Assembly: GCA_023229575.1 (NCBI GenBank)
Contig: JALNYZ010000002.1
Location: 339,134 to 403,133 of the forward strand
Source of the DNA: Prolixibacteraceae bacterium
GTDB lineage: Bacteria; Bacteroidota; Bacteroidia; Bacteroidales; Prolixibacteraceae
Reading direction: 5' to 3'
Length of the DNA stretch: 64,000 bases
Position 1 is the stretch's first letter. Every line of letters begins with the position of its first letter. Below are positions 24,707 to 34,521 of the stretch, piece by piece. The position numbers were made by a program, and so were the translations under genes. The notes beneath the pieces were generated by a model. The model did not search any database. It saw only the letters and a list, made by a program, of their open reading frames with translations, and had not been told where the DNA came from.

Positions 24707-26017
24707 ATGTCGGAATTTGAGGTTTTAATCCCCAAACTGGGTGAAAGTATTCAGGAAGCAACGATTACCAAGATATTTGTGAAAGTTGGTGATTCGGTAC
24801 ATGAAGATGACCTATTATTTGAAGTTGCAACAGACAAAGTTGATTCTGAAATTCCTTCTCCAGTATCCGGGACGATTAAGTCCATTAATTGTAAGGTGGA
24901 CGACCTGCTTGCTGTCGGGAAAATAGCAATGATTATCGACCTGGAAGGAAATAGCGAAAAACAGTCTGATCATGTTGTTCCGGAAGTTACTGTTTCAACT
25001 CCGGAGGTGCCTATTCCAACCTCAAAATTACCAGATATACCCCGGGAGAAGTTAGTAACCAATAGATTTTATTCTCCTCTGGTTAAGAATATGGCCAAGA
25101 AAGAGGGTATTCCTCTGGAAGAGCTGGAGGGAGTAGAAGGAAGTGGACTTGGTGGGCGAATTCAAAAGAATGATTTGATAAAATACATCGAAGGGCGGGA
25201 AAATAAAACCATAGATGCCACTTCGCGGTTAAACAGTAGTCCTTCGGAGGTAAATACTGAAAATTCAGGAGTAACGCAACGGCCTCAAGTGTCTGTTTCA
25301 ATTGGTGCTGAAGACACAATTTTGGAAATGGATCGCGTACGGAAGTTGATTGCCAGGCATATGGTAATGTCAAAGCAGACAGCGCCCCACGTTACCTCGT
25401 TCGTCGAAGCTGATGCGACTGAAATGGTTTTATGGCGTAATCGTTACAAAGATGAATTCCAGGCAAAATATGGAGAAAAGCTTACTTTTTTACCCTTCTT
25501 TACGGAGGCGGTTGCCAAAGCGATTACTGAATTTCCGATGATTAACAGTTCGGTGGATGGAGAACAGATCATTTTAAGGAAAAGGATCAATGTTGGCATT
25601 GCGGTGGCTACCAACAGTGGCAATTTAATGGTTCCTGTTATCAAAGATGCCGATACCAAAAATCTCCTTGGTTTAACAAAAGATATCAATCAGTTTGCAG
25701 AGGCCGGCCGCAACGAAAAACTGCAACCTGATAGCCTGCAGGGAGGAACCTTTACCATAACCAATTTTGGTTCATTTGGCAATACCATGGGAACGCCAAT
25801 CATAAATCAGCCCCAGGTAGCCATATTGGCCATCGGAACCATTGAGAAAAAACCGGCTGTTATTGAGACAGCAATGGGTGACGCAATTGTTGTGAGACAC
25901 AAGGTTTTCCTATCACTTTCCTACGACCACAGAGTTGTTGACGGAATGCTGGGAGGCAAATTTCTCAGACGAATTGCTGACCTTATTGAAGGTTTTAATT
26001 CTAAACGAACAGTTTAA
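24707..26017 (+). CDS. 2-oxo acid dehydrogenase E2 (dihydrolipoamide acyltransferase)
   Basis: This 436-residue core subunit transfers acyl groups from E1 to CoA. It has one lipoyl domain (1-80) with lipoyl-lysine Lys44 in ATDKVDSE, a peripheral-subunit-binding domain (about 121-160, PLVKNMAKKEG...GRIQKNDL) and a catalytic domain (about 205-436) ending with the active-site H-x3-D-G in SYDHRVVDG. It sits 120 nt upstream of the fused E1 gene, so together they form a pyruvate or branched-chain 2-oxo acid dehydrogenase. E3 is not in the window. Confidence 0.93.
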   Translation: MSEFEVLIPKLGESIQEATITKIFVKVGDSVHEDDLLFEVATDKVDSEIPSPVSGTIKSINCKVDDLLAVGKIAMIIDLEGNSEKQSDHVVPEVTVSTPEVPIPTSKLPDIPREKLVTNRFYSPLVKNMAKKEGIPLEELEGVEGSGLGGRIQKNDLIKYIEGRENKTIDATSRLNSSPSEVNTENSGVTQRPQVSVSIGAEDTILEMDRVRKLIARHMVMSKQTAPHVTSFVEADATEMVLWRNRYKDEFQAKYGEKLTFLPFFTEAVAKAITEFPMINSSVDGEQIILRKRINVGIAVATNSGNLMVPVIKDADTKNLLGLTKDINQFAEAGRNEKLQPDSLQGGTFTITNFGSFGNTMGTPIINQPQVAILAIGTIEKKPAVIETAMGDAIVVRHKVFLSLSYDHRVVDGMLGGKFLRRIADLIEGFNSKRTV

Positions 26018-26136
26018 TTAAATTATATTATTCTGTTACAATTAGATAGTTATATTGCTTATTCCCAAATTGAATTAAAAAACATAACGGTTATTCTTTC
26101 GATAAAAGAGTAATCATTCAAACCAATTCATCACGT

Positions 26137-28200
26137 ATGAACAATTTATACGATTTATCCGTACCTCAAAAATTCTCCATCTTACAAACAGAAAAGTCGA
26201 CACTCCAAAAATGGTATCATTTAATGGTTCTTGGAAGGATGTTGGATGAAAAGGCGCCTAACTACCTGAAGCAGGCCATTGGATGGTCTTATCATGCGCC
26301 TTATGCCGGTCATGATGGTATACAGCTGGCTATCGGACAAATTTTCGATAAGGAACAGGATCATCTTTTCCCCTATTACAGGGATCTTCTCACAAATTTA
26401 TCGGCAGGATTGACTGCTGAAGAAATCATTTTAAACGGTATATCAAAAGCAGGGGATGTTAATTCAGGGGGCCGGCACATGTCAAACCATTTTGGAAAGC
26501 CCGAATGGAACATTCATAATGTATCCTCGAGTACAGGAAATCATACGCTACATGCCGCAGGAGTTGGTCGGGCGATAAAGTACTATAAGGGAAAAGGGGT
26601 TTCTATCAGTTCACAGGGTGAGTCATCGGTCAGCGAAGGGTATGTGTATGAAGCAATCAATGGGGCTTCGACAGAATGTTTGCCAGTTATTTTCGTATTT
26701 CAGGACAACGGATATGGTATATCTGTGCCTAAAAAAGATCAAACCGCCAATCGAAAAGTTGCTAATAACTTTGTGGGATTTAAAAATTTACGTGTCATTC
26801 ATTGCAATGGAAAAGATGTATTTGATTCAATGAATGCCATGGAAGAAGCGAAAAAATGGGTGATTGAAAATCAATTGCCATGTATTGTCCAGGCAAACTG
26901 TATACGGATCCATTCGCATTCAAATTCTGATCGGCATGATCTCTACAGAAATGAGGTAGAATTGAACTATGTAAGGGAATACGATCCTTTGGCTAAATTT
27001 AAAAGACTGTTGCAAAGATATGAACGGCTCACTGAGGAAGAGATGATTTCCATTGAGGAAAAGGCCAAAGAGGAGGTAAAGCTGGCGCATCAGTTTGCAC
27101 TCCATTCTCCTGATCCTGAACCAAATAGTATTCATAATTTTGTGTATGCCCAAACTTATGAATCCAGTAAGTATCCCAATGGAATCCAACATTCGGACAA
27201 TCCGGGAACTAAGAGAAAACTTATTGAAGCAATTAATGAGACGCTAAAGGTTGAATTCACCCGGAATCCTGATACATTTATATGGGGACAGGACATTGCA
27301 AACAAAGAAAAGGGTGGTATATTCAATGTTTCCAAAGGTTTACAAAAGGAATTCGGAAAGAAGCGTGTATTTAATGGCCCGATTGCAGAAGATTTTATTA
27401 CGGGTACGGCCAATGGGATGTCGAGGTACAGCAAAAAGATACGGATTGTGGTGGAGGGGGCAGAGTTTGCCGATTATTTCTGGCCAGCAATGGAGCAGTT
27501 TGTAGAAATGACCCATGAGTACTGGCGAACGAATGGTCAATTTGCACCAAACGTCACCATTCGCCTGGCTTCTGGCGGTTATATTGGTGGCGGACTCTAT
27601 CATTCTCAGACCATTGAGGGATCGTTGGTTTGTTTTCCCGGAATTCGAATTGTTTATCCCTCTTTTGCTGATGATGCAGCCGGATTGCTTCGAACATCGC
27701 TTTTATCCGAAGGGCCAACACTGTTTTTGGAACCCAAAGCACTATACAATTCACCTGCTGCGGCAGCACTGGTCCCTGATGATTTCGAGGTTCCGTTTGG
27801 TGTTGCAAGGGTGAGAAGGTCAGGCAAAGATCTGACACTGATTACCTATGGGAATACTACCCAGTTGTCGCTTCATGTTGCAGAGAAAATATCAAATGAA
27901 GGATTTGATATTGAAGTAATTGACCTACGATCCCTCATACCTCTCGATAAAAGTGCGATCATTGCCTCTGTGAAGAAAACTGGTAAAGTCTTAATCGTCC
28001 ATGAGGACAAAGTTTTTGGAGGGTTTGGTGGTGAACTGGCTTCGATCATAAACGAAGAGGCCTTTGAATACCTGGATGCCCCTGTTCGTCGGGTTGGTTC
28101 GGAATTTACACCAGTTGGATTTAACAGAATCCTTGAGGCAGCCATTCTACCCAATGAAAACAAAATCTACGAAGCAGCTATTTCGCTGTTAAAATATTGA
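26137..28200 (+). CDS. 2-oxo acid dehydrogenase E1, fused alpha and beta subunits
   Basis: This 687-residue fusion has the alpha part (about 1-345) with the ThDP signature around SQGESSVSEGYVYEA ... DNGYG (the usual first Asp is Glu) and the GGRHMSNHF substrate loop. The beta part (about 355-687) contains RVFNGPIAEDFITG, the FADYFWPAMEQ region and EDKVFGGFGGELAS. Fusion of alpha and beta is typical of Bacteroidota branched-chain-like E1 enzymes. It decarboxylates 2-oxo acids and loads the E2 lipoyl group. Confidence 0.93.
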   Translation: MNNLYDLSVPQKFSILQTEKSTLQKWYHLMVLGRMLDEKAPNYLKQAIGWSYHAPYAGHDGIQLAIGQIFDKEQDHLFPYYRDLLTNLSAGLTAEEIILNGISKAGDVNSGGRHMSNHFGKPEWNIHNVSSSTGNHTLHAAGVGRAIKYYKGKGVSISSQGESSVSEGYVYEAINGASTECLPVIFVFQDNGYGISVPKKDQTANRKVANNFVGFKNLRVIHCNGKDVFDSMNAMEEAKKWVIENQLPCIVQANCIRIHSHSNSDRHDLYRNEVELNYVREYDPLAKFKRLLQRYERLTEEEMISIEEKAKEEVKLAHQFALHSPDPEPNSIHNFVYAQTYESSKYPNGIQHSDNPGTKRKLIEAINETLKVEFTRNPDTFIWGQDIANKEKGGIFNVSKGLQKEFGKKRVFNGPIAEDFITGTANGMSRYSKKIRIVVEGAEFADYFWPAMEQFVEMTHEYWRTNGQFAPNVTIRLASGGYIGGGLYHSQTIEGSLVCFPGIRIVYPSFADDAAGLLRTSLLSEGPTLFLEPKALYNSPAAAALVPDDFEVPFGVARVRRSGKDLTLITYGNTTQLSLHVAEKISNEGFDIEVIDLRSLIPLDKSAIIASVKKTGKVLIVHEDKVFGGFGGELASIINEEAFEYLDAPVRRVGSEFTPVGFNRILEAAILPNENKIYEAAISLLKY

Positions 28201-28260
28201 TCATCCTTAAAATCGAACAATACTTGTGGATTCAAGTTCCACCTTTTTATTATAGGAAAC

Positions 28261-28767
28261 ATGAAAAAAATTGCCGTCGTTTACAGTTTTAATTCAACCA
28301 AATCAGCGAAAATTGCTTCGAAAATTACCGCATGTTTTAAAAATTATAAAATCGAAGAATTGAATGTTGAAAGTTGTAAAGGAGAAGACTTTCTTTTGTA
28401 TGACACTTATATTCTAAGTGTGCCAACCTGGTTTGATGGCGAGCTTCCAAATTATTGGGATGAAATGTTACCGGCATTGAGTAAATTGTCGCTAAAAGGC
28501 AAAAAAATTGCCGTTTTTGGTCTTGGGGACCAAAAGAATTACCCCGAAAATTTCTGCGATGCAGTAGGCATTTTGGCTGATTTCTTTGAGAATTTGGGCG
28601 CGACGATCATCGGATTTACTTCACCCGATGGATATTCCTTTGAAGCTTCGAAAGCTTTGAAAAACAATGTTTTAAAAGGATTGTTACTGGATCAGGAGAA
28701 TCAATCCAAACTTTCTGATGAACGTATTTTAAAGTGGACCAGGCAACTGGAAAATGAGATCAACTGA
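28261..28767 (+). CDS. Flavodoxin
   Basis: This 168-residue FMN protein of the long-chain type is an electron carrier. The FMN phosphate loop is YSFNSTKSAKIA, with Asn/Thr in the usual T-x-T/S-G-x-T place. The stretch SVPTWFDGELPNYW supplies a stacking Trp, and the second loop is FGLGDQKNYPENFCDA. It matches FldA-like flavodoxins in length. It may deliver low-potential electrons in place of ferredoxin under iron limitation; partners are not evident from its neighbours. Confidence 0.9.
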   Translation: MKKIAVVYSFNSTKSAKIASKITACFKNYKIEELNVESCKGEDFLLYDTYILSVPTWFDGELPNYWDEMLPALSKLSLKGKKIAVFGLGDQKNYPENFCDAVGILADFFENLGATIIGFTSPDGYSFEASKALKNNVLKGLLLDQENQSKLSDERILKWTRQLENEIN

Positions 28768-28827
28768 ATCTTCGCCGATTATTCCTACCTTTGTAGCGAA
28801 GAAGCAATAAAAATTTGACCTGTTTTC

Positions 28828-29712
28828 ATGCTGAAGTCACTCAAGGTAATCCTGTTGGTTCTTTTACTGGCGATCGTTTATGTTCTGGTAAACGAGAATT
28901 CAACATTCAATTTTATCTATCCTGAATACCACGTTAAATCCTATGAGATAGAAGTTGTTAACAGTAAATCCATTCTGAATCAGGATCCTGTCTCCCTTAT
29001 TCCTGTAATATACCACGGCACACTCGATTTTGATACGATACCGGAGATTGATCGGAAGAGTGTTTTTATCAATTACATGCTTCCCGCTATTGTTATTGAA
29101 AGGGACAGGTTGTTGGACCTTCTTAGGCATGTAGAATACGTTGAAAACAGGATGGTGAACAGGCTGCCGCTTCGTCACGATGATCTCTTATTTTTCAAGG
29201 AGATGATGGAAAAGTATGATGCTGCCTCGATCAAAGATTTGAAGATTCGTCTCTTTCCCCAGCCTGTTAGTTTGATCCTGGCACAGGCCACTCTTGAATC
29301 CGGTTGGGGAACTTCCAACGTCTTTTCAAGGGCCCACAATCCATTTGGGATCATGTCCTTTGCAACAGATGAACCACGCATGAGGTTTGTCAATCCGGAG
29401 CTGAAAACAGAAGTCTTCGTCCGAAGCTATAGGGATGTATTCCAATCTGTTGAGCACTATTTTCTCTTTACGGCGAAATTATCATCGTATGAAAAATTCA
29501 GAAAGAAACGTTGGGAGAGGGGCACCTCTTTCGATTTGGTGAAACTGATGAAAAGTTACCACAAAAGCAATGAATATGTAGAACTCATTGGATCCATCAT
29601 TCGAACAAATGATTTCGGGAAATATGACAATATCTCCATTAACAAAGATTATTTTGGATACAAGAAAAACTATTTGCAGTTAATCAGGAGTTATTTCGAA
29701 GATTATTTTTAA
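28828..29712 (+). CDS. Bax-like glucosaminidase-domain protein
   Basis: This 294-residue protein has one N-terminal membrane anchor (residues 5-21) and a C-terminal mannosyl-glycoprotein endo-beta-N-acetylglucosaminidase-type domain. The catalytic Glu lies in LAQATLESGWGTSNVF, followed by AHNPFGIMSF and the YRDVFQSVEHYF stretch. This is the Bax/FlgJ-like peptidoglycan hydrolase family, acting in the periplasm. A TACCTTTG -7 box at 28786-28793 is a probable promoter element. Confidence 0.87.
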   Translation: MLKSLKVILLVLLLAIVYVLVNENSTFNFIYPEYHVKSYEIEVVNSKSILNQDPVSLIPVIYHGTLDFDTIPEIDRKSVFINYMLPAIVIERDRLLDLLRHVEYVENRMVNRLPLRHDDLLFFKEMMEKYDAASIKDLKIRLFPQPVSLILAQATLESGWGTSNVFSRAHNPFGIMSFATDEPRMRFVNPELKTEVFVRSYRDVFQSVEHYFLFTAKLSSYEKFRKKRWERGTSFDLVKLMKSYHKSNEYVELIGSIIRTNDFGKYDNISINKDYFGYKKNYLQLIRSYFEDYF

Positions 29713-29783
29713 CATAACATAATATAATCATTCCGATTCTTAGTGTGAAGAATTGAGTAAAATATTAAAGTACAGGAAGTTAA

Positions 29784-30260
29784 ATGAAACATAAAATGAA
29801 ATCAAAGAAAAAAATTGCCATAGTAGCGCATGATAACCGAAAACAAGATATGGTTGAATGGGTTAGGTACAACTGGAAAGAATTGGCTCAACACAGCATG
29901 ATCTGCACAGGTACAACCGGAAGGCTTGTAGATGAAACTTTACGTCATAAATGCAAAGAAAACGATGCTGTTCCGCCCGAAATCTTGAGATTAAAATCTG
30001 GTCCGCTTGGTGGTGACCAACAGCTTGGAGCAATGATCTGCGAAGGGAATGTAGATTTGTTGTTTTTCTTTTGGGACCCAATGCAACCTCAGCCACATGA
30101 TGTTGATGTAAAAGCGTTGCTGAGAATTGCAGTGATGTACAATATACCTACGGCATCAAATCGTTCTACTGCAGATTTTATCATTTCTTCACCGCTTTTT
30201 CATCAGGAATATAATCCGCTCGTGGTGGATTATACAGATTATACATCCAGAAGTCTGTAA
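29784..30260 (+). CDS. mgsA: Methylglyoxal synthase
   Basis: This 158-residue enzyme converts dihydroxyacetone phosphate to methylglyoxal and phosphate, a glycolytic bypass under phosphate limitation. Diagnostic segments are IAIVAHDNRKQDM, the phosphate-binding GTTGRL, SGPLGGDQQLGAMI (catalytic Asp) and FFWDPM...PHDVDVKALLRI. Start at ATG 29784 or the ATG four codons later. It is monocistronic and followed by an imperfect palindrome. Confidence 0.95.
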   Translation: MKHKMKSKKKIAIVAHDNRKQDMVEWVRYNWKELAQHSMICTGTTGRLVDETLRHKCKENDAVPPEILRLKSGPLGGDQQLGAMICEGNVDLLFFFWDPMQPQPHDVDVKALLRIAVMYNIPTASNRSTADFIISSPLFHQEYNPLVVDYTDYTSRSL

Positions 30261-30263
30261 ATA

Positions 30264-30394
30264 AATAAGTGACTAGAGTGAACTAAAGTGACTAAAGTTA
30301 ATAGAGTATTTATTGTTCATGAATATGCTGCCAGCCACTAATGACAAGTACTTTAGGTCACTTTAGTCACTCTAGCTCACTTTAGTCACTTATT
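30264..30394. repeat. Imperfect intergenic palindrome built of AGTGACTAA-like words
   Basis: The 37-nt arms at 30264-30300 and 30358-30394 are inverted repeats with about four mismatches. Each arm is itself several copies of a 9-11 nt word (AGTGACTAA, AGTGAACTA, AGTGACTAA). It lies between the convergent mgsA and TPR genes and may act as a bidirectional terminator-like structure. Confidence 0.7.
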
Positions 30395-30474
30395 CTATAT
30401 TGTCTTATAATTAATATTATGATAAATAAATAAAGGGTAGTAAAAGGAGCCAATTTTTGACTCCTTTCCTTTTA

Positions 30475-31632
30475 CTATTTATTCATCTTTTCGAACTTAT
30501 CCATCATCTTCAAACGATAGTACAAGTTTTTCAATTGATCTTTGATGTAAGTATCTTTTGGATTGTATTCTACTGCCTTCTCCAGATATGGAACCGCTTT
30601 GGCGAATTCGTCATCAGATTTTTTCTTTTCTGCTTCAAACTTCACCTGTTCATTGGTGGGAACTGCATTCGCAACGTCAAACTGTTTTACGCCACGGTTG
30701 AAATAGATTACGCCAATATTGTAAAACGCGTCCGCATAATCCGCTTTTACTTTGATGGCCAGTTCATATTCCTTTATCGCATCGTCTTGTTTTCCCAATT
30801 TATCCAAGGCAATTCCTTTTGCAAGATAGAATGATGGGTTGTCTTTTTCTTTCGCAATAGCCTTATCAAGATATCCTATGGCTTCCTCTGTTTTTCCGGT
30901 AGTAATATAATAGTTAATCAATTGTACCAGAATGCTCTGATCTTCAGGATATTTGTTGAATGCCTCTTTCATTATGTTAACTGAAGACAATGTATCTCCC
31001 TTTTGCTGGTAAGCGCTGATAATCTGGGAATAGGAAGAACCGGGATTGTATCCATGTTGTGCAGTAAGACCAAAGTATTTAATAGCCTTATCAAATTGTT
31101 TGGCATTCATTGCTGCAAGACCGGTATTGTACATGATGGCCGTATCAATGGTGTTGTCGGTTTTAAAAAGTGGTGCAGCTTCAATATTTAATACTTTCTC
31201 AAATAAGTCACTGGAAGCTTCATACTTTTGAGCCTGAAAAGCTTCAATGGCAGCATTTGAAAGTGTTGGAATAAAGCTACTTAGCAATTTTATTTTCAAA
31301 GCCGGACTTCCACCCTTCGGGTCTAGTTCAATAGCTTTCATAAATGATTTGTAGGCTTCTTCCAGTGGATTTTCAACCAATTTTTTATAGTTTTCATCCT
31401 TTGTTTTGGAGATAGCTTCAAGAATTTCCCCTCTGGCTTCCCAGGTGTCAGGCCAGTTGATAGATTTTTCTGATTTTGGGTTAGCCGGGTTGATCGCTTC
31501 CTGGATTGCTTCCCATGCTTTGTCTAACTTACCACCCTCTTTGTATGACGTGGCACTGCTAACCTTTCCTTTTTGAGCGAACAAAAAACCGTTCACCATG
31601 AGCAGGATCACTACTAAAAGAATCTTTTTCAT
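30475..31632 (-). CDS. Exported TPR-repeat protein
   Basis: This roughly 385-residue protein has a signal peptide (MKKILLVVILLMVNGFLFAQ) and at least five tetratricopeptide repeats. Examples are AIMYNTGLAAMNAKQFDKAIKYF, PSFYLAKGIALDKLGKQDDAIKEYELA and YADAFYNIGVIYFNRG, each quoted in part. TPR proteins scaffold complexes; this one is periplasmic or outer-membrane associated. The ATG at 31632 is used; the in-frame TTG nine bases upstream is less likely. It lies 28 nt after gyrA on the same strand and may be co-transcribed. Confidence 0.88.
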   Translation of the reverse strand: MKKILLVVILLMVNGFLFAQKGKVSSATSYKEGGKLDKAWEAIQEAINPANPKSEKSINWPDTWEARGEILEAISKTKDENYKKLVENPLEEAYKSFMKAIELDPKGGSPALKIKLLSSFIPTLSNAAIEAFQAQKYEASSDLFEKVLNIEAAPLFKTDNTIDTAIMYNTGLAAMNAKQFDKAIKYFGLTAQHGYNPGSSYSQIISAYQQKGDTLSSVNIMKEAFNKYPEDQSILVQLINYYITTGKTEEAIGYLDKAIAKEKDNPSFYLAKGIALDKLGKQDDAIKEYELAIKVKADYADAFYNIGVIYFNRGVKQFDVANAVPTNEQVKFEAEKKKSDDEFAKAVPYLEKAVEYNPKDTYIKDQLKNLYYRLKMMDKFEKMNK

Positions 31633-31660
31633 TACGGACAATTTTTGATTTTAATTATTA

Positions 31661-34186
31661 CTAATTGAGATTATCTTCAATCTTATCATCTTCAATTTCA
31701 ATATCTTCTGATTCCGGGATTACCTCGTTTTCAATATCCTCTATTTCTGTAATTTCAACTCTGGCAACAGAGGCGATCGAATCATCCTCTCTCAGGTTGA
31801 TCAATTTCACACCCTGCGCGGCCCTTCCTGTCATCCTGATTTCCCCAACCGAAAGCCTGATCGTCACACCAGCTTCAGTAATGATCATCAGATCGTCTCC
31901 GTCCGTTACGTTTTTAATGGAAACGAGGGCACCGGTCTTTTCCGTTACATTGATTGTTTTCACTCCCTTCCCGCCTCGGTTGGTCACCCGGTAATCACCA
32001 ATCTTGGATCTTTTGCCATATCCATGTTCGGATACCACCAGGATATCATCTTCTTCGTTGGCTACACAAACCATCCCAACCAATTCGTCGTCTTCACTTC
32101 CCAATGTGATACCTCTTACTCCCGAGGCTGTACGGCCAATTGCGCGGGCATGGCTCTCATGGAACCTAATGGCCTTGCCGGATTTGACTGCCAGCATCAT
32201 CTCATTATCCCCATTTGTTAATCTTGCTTCTAAAAGCTGATCATTCTCCCTGATCGTTATGGCATTGACACCATTTTGACGGGGTCTTGAATAAGCTTCC
32301 AGGGAGGTCTTTTTGATGGTACCCTTTTTGGTACACAGGATGATAAAATTGTTGTTGATGTACTCCTCATCCTTCAATGATTTTACATTGATGTAAGCCC
32401 TTACCTGATCTTCAGGTTCAATACTTATCAGGTTCTGTATGGCCCTTCCTTTGGAAATTTTAGTGCCTTCAGGTATTTCATATACTTTCAGCCAGAAACA
32501 TTTTCCCTTTTCTGTAAACAAAAGAAGGGTATTGTGCATGGTCGCTATAAACATATGTTCCAGGAAGTCTTCATCCCGTGTACTTGATCCTTTCGAACCG
32601 ATTCCTCCCCTTGACTGGGTCCTGAATTCCGACAGTGGAGTACGCTTGATGTAGCCCATATGTGATATGGTGATCACCATATCTTCATCGGCGTAAAAAT
32701 CTTCAGGATTGAACTCTTCAGACGCATAAACGATTTCTGTGCGCCGTTCATCACCGTACAATGCTTTTATTTCGGCCAGTTCGTCCTTGATGATCTGCAT
32801 TCGCAGTGGCTCTTCCGACAATACCTGTTTGTACCATTCGATCATTTTACACAACTCGGTATAATCCTGGTGTATTTTGTCCCTCTCTAGACCTGTCAGT
32901 TTTTGCAACCGGAGGTCAAGGATTGCACGGGCCTGGATGTCGTCCAGTTCAAAATTCTGGCACAGGTTTTCCCTGGCTTCATCCGGTGTTTTGGCTGCGC
33001 GAATAATGGCAATTACGGCATCAAGGTTGTCAATCGCAATAATTAAACCTCTGAGAATGTGCGCTTTTTTCTCTGCCTGGTCTAAATCGTATTCTGTACG
33101 TCGAACGACAACTTCATGCCGGTGTTCTACAAAATAGTGGATTAGGTCTTTTAGGTTCAGCATTTGCGGCCTGCCTTTTACCAAAGCAATATTGTTGACA
33201 TTGAAGGCCGTTTGAAGAGCGGTGAACTTGTAAAGTTTGTTCAAAACTACGCTGGCCATCTCCTCGCGTTTGATATCTATGACAATCCTCATCCCCGTGC
33301 GGTCGGATTCGTCGTTGATGTTGCTGATCCCGTCAATCTTCTTCTCATTGACCATCTCAGCAATCTTTATGATCATCTCTGCTTTGTTGACCATATACGG
33401 GATCTCGGTGATAATCAGCTTCTCCCGGCCATGTTCAGTAGTTTCAATTTCAGCGCGGCCCCGGACGACAATTCTTCCCCTTCCGGTTTCGAATGCTTCG
33501 CGAACTCCTGCATAACCATAAATAATTCCTCCGGTAGGAAAATCAGGGGCCTTGATTTTGTCGATCAATTCATTGATAGTAACCTGCGGATTATCAATGT
33601 ATAAGATGATTGCCTCAATGGTGTCTGAAAGGTTATGCGGTGGCATGTTGGTCGCCATTCCCACTGCGATACCTGAAGTTCCGTTGATCAATAAATTGGG
33701 GAATTTTGTTGGCAGAACGGTAGGTTCTGATAATGATTCATCGAAGTTAGGCTGAAAATCAACTGTGTTCTTTTCTAAATCTGCCAATGCCTCCTCTGCA
33801 ATTTTTTTCAGCCGCGCTTCTGTGTAACGCATAGCTGCCGGACTGTCTCCATCTACGGAACCAAAGTTACCTTGTCCGTCAATAAGGGGATATCGCAAGG
33901 ACCACAATTGCGCCATACGAACCATTGCGTAGTAAACCGATGAATCTCCGTGGGGATGATATTTACCCAGCACCTCTCCCACTATTCTGGCAGATTTTTT
34001 ATAGGGTCTGTTTGAGAAGTTACCTAACTCGCTCATTCCGAACAATACCCTGCGGTGAACAGGTTTCAACCCGTCACGAACATCGGGAAGAGCCCGCGAT
34101 ACAATAACCGACATTGAGTAGTCAATGTAGGCCGTTTTCATTTGCTCTTCAATATTAATCGGAACAATTCTTTCTGAATCAGACAT
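31661..34186 (-). CDS. gyrA: DNA gyrase subunit A
   Basis: This 841-residue type II topoisomerase subunit cleaves and religates DNA for negative supercoiling. The catalytic Tyr121 is in AAMRYTEARL, and the quinolone region HPHGDSSVYY is at 77-86. The C-terminal beta-pinwheel starts after about residue 500, with a GyrA-box-like RGGKGVK near residue 739. The acidic tail (EDIEIEDDKIEDN) is typical. The promoter is suggested by TATTTTTG at 34227-34234 on the minus strand. It is divergent from clpC. Confidence 0.97.
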   Translation of the reverse strand: MSDSERIVPINIEEQMKTAYIDYSMSVIVSRALPDVRDGLKPVHRRVLFGMSELGNFSNRPYKKSARIVGEVLGKYHPHGDSSVYYAMVRMAQLWSLRYPLIDGQGNFGSVDGDSPAAMRYTEARLKKIAEEALADLEKNTVDFQPNFDESLSEPTVLPTKFPNLLINGTSGIAVGMATNMPPHNLSDTIEAIILYIDNPQVTINELIDKIKAPDFPTGGIIYGYAGVREAFETGRGRIVVRGRAEIETTEHGREKLIITEIPYMVNKAEMIIKIAEMVNEKKIDGISNINDESDRTGMRIVIDIKREEMASVVLNKLYKFTALQTAFNVNNIALVKGRPQMLNLKDLIHYFVEHRHEVVVRRTEYDLDQAEKKAHILRGLIIAIDNLDAVIAIIRAAKTPDEARENLCQNFELDDIQARAILDLRLQKLTGLERDKIHQDYTELCKMIEWYKQVLSEEPLRMQIIKDELAEIKALYGDERRTEIVYASEEFNPEDFYADEDMVITISHMGYIKRTPLSEFRTQSRGGIGSKGSSTRDEDFLEHMFIATMHNTLLLFTEKGKCFWLKVYEIPEGTKISKGRAIQNLISIEPEDQVRAYINVKSLKDEEYINNNFIILCTKKGTIKKTSLEAYSRPRQNGVNAITIRENDQLLEARLTNGDNEMMLAVKSGKAIRFHESHARAIGRTASGVRGITLGSEDDELVGMVCVANEEDDILVVSEHGYGKRSKIGDYRVTNRGGKGVKTINVTEKTGALVSIKNVTDGDDLMIITEAGVTIRLSVGEIRMTGRAAQGVKLINLREDDSIASVARVEITEIEDIENEVIPESEDIEIEDDKIEDNLN

Positions 34187-34226
34187 ATAGATCTTATTTG
34201 TATTTTAATTTGTTAAAAAAGCAACA

Positions 34227-34234
34227 CAAAAATA
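34227..34234 (-). promoter_or_regulatory. -7 box of gyrA
   Basis: A perfect TATTTTTG (minus strand) lies 41 nt before the gyrA start. No clear -33 TTTG is found at the expected distance. The divergent spacer 34187-34521 holds this box and the clpC promoter and nothing else that I recognise. Confidence 0.5.
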
Positions 34235-34467
34235 ATCATTTTAAAGTTAATGAAGGAATAACCACTTGATAAATTTGGGATATTTAACCTGTAATTTATA
34301 TGCTTTCGGGCAGTGACAATATGGCAATTTGAGTGATGGATTGAAAATAATATTTTTTTTAATAGCATACTAAATGTAAATAGCTCATTCACTCATATTT
34401 AAATTAAATATCACTAAATCAACAGTGATTATTTATGGGTTGGAGATGAATCTTTTTATTAATATTT

Positions 34468-34497
34468 TTTGTTATTTTGTTAAAGGAACGATTTTTG
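34468..34497 (+). promoter_or_regulatory. Probable promoter of clpC
   Basis: TTTG (34468-34471), 18 bp, then GATTTTTG (34490-34497; 7 of 8 match to TAnnTTTG with G for T at the first base). It lies 25 nt before the ATG at 34522. Confidence 0.5.
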
Positions 34498-34521
34498 TTG
34501 GGAAGTAATTAAAACAAACGA

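Noticed and set aside
30264..30394. CRISPR or insertion sequence remnant
   Set aside because: It is a single inverted pair of short-word repeats without spacer series, transposase frame or target duplication.
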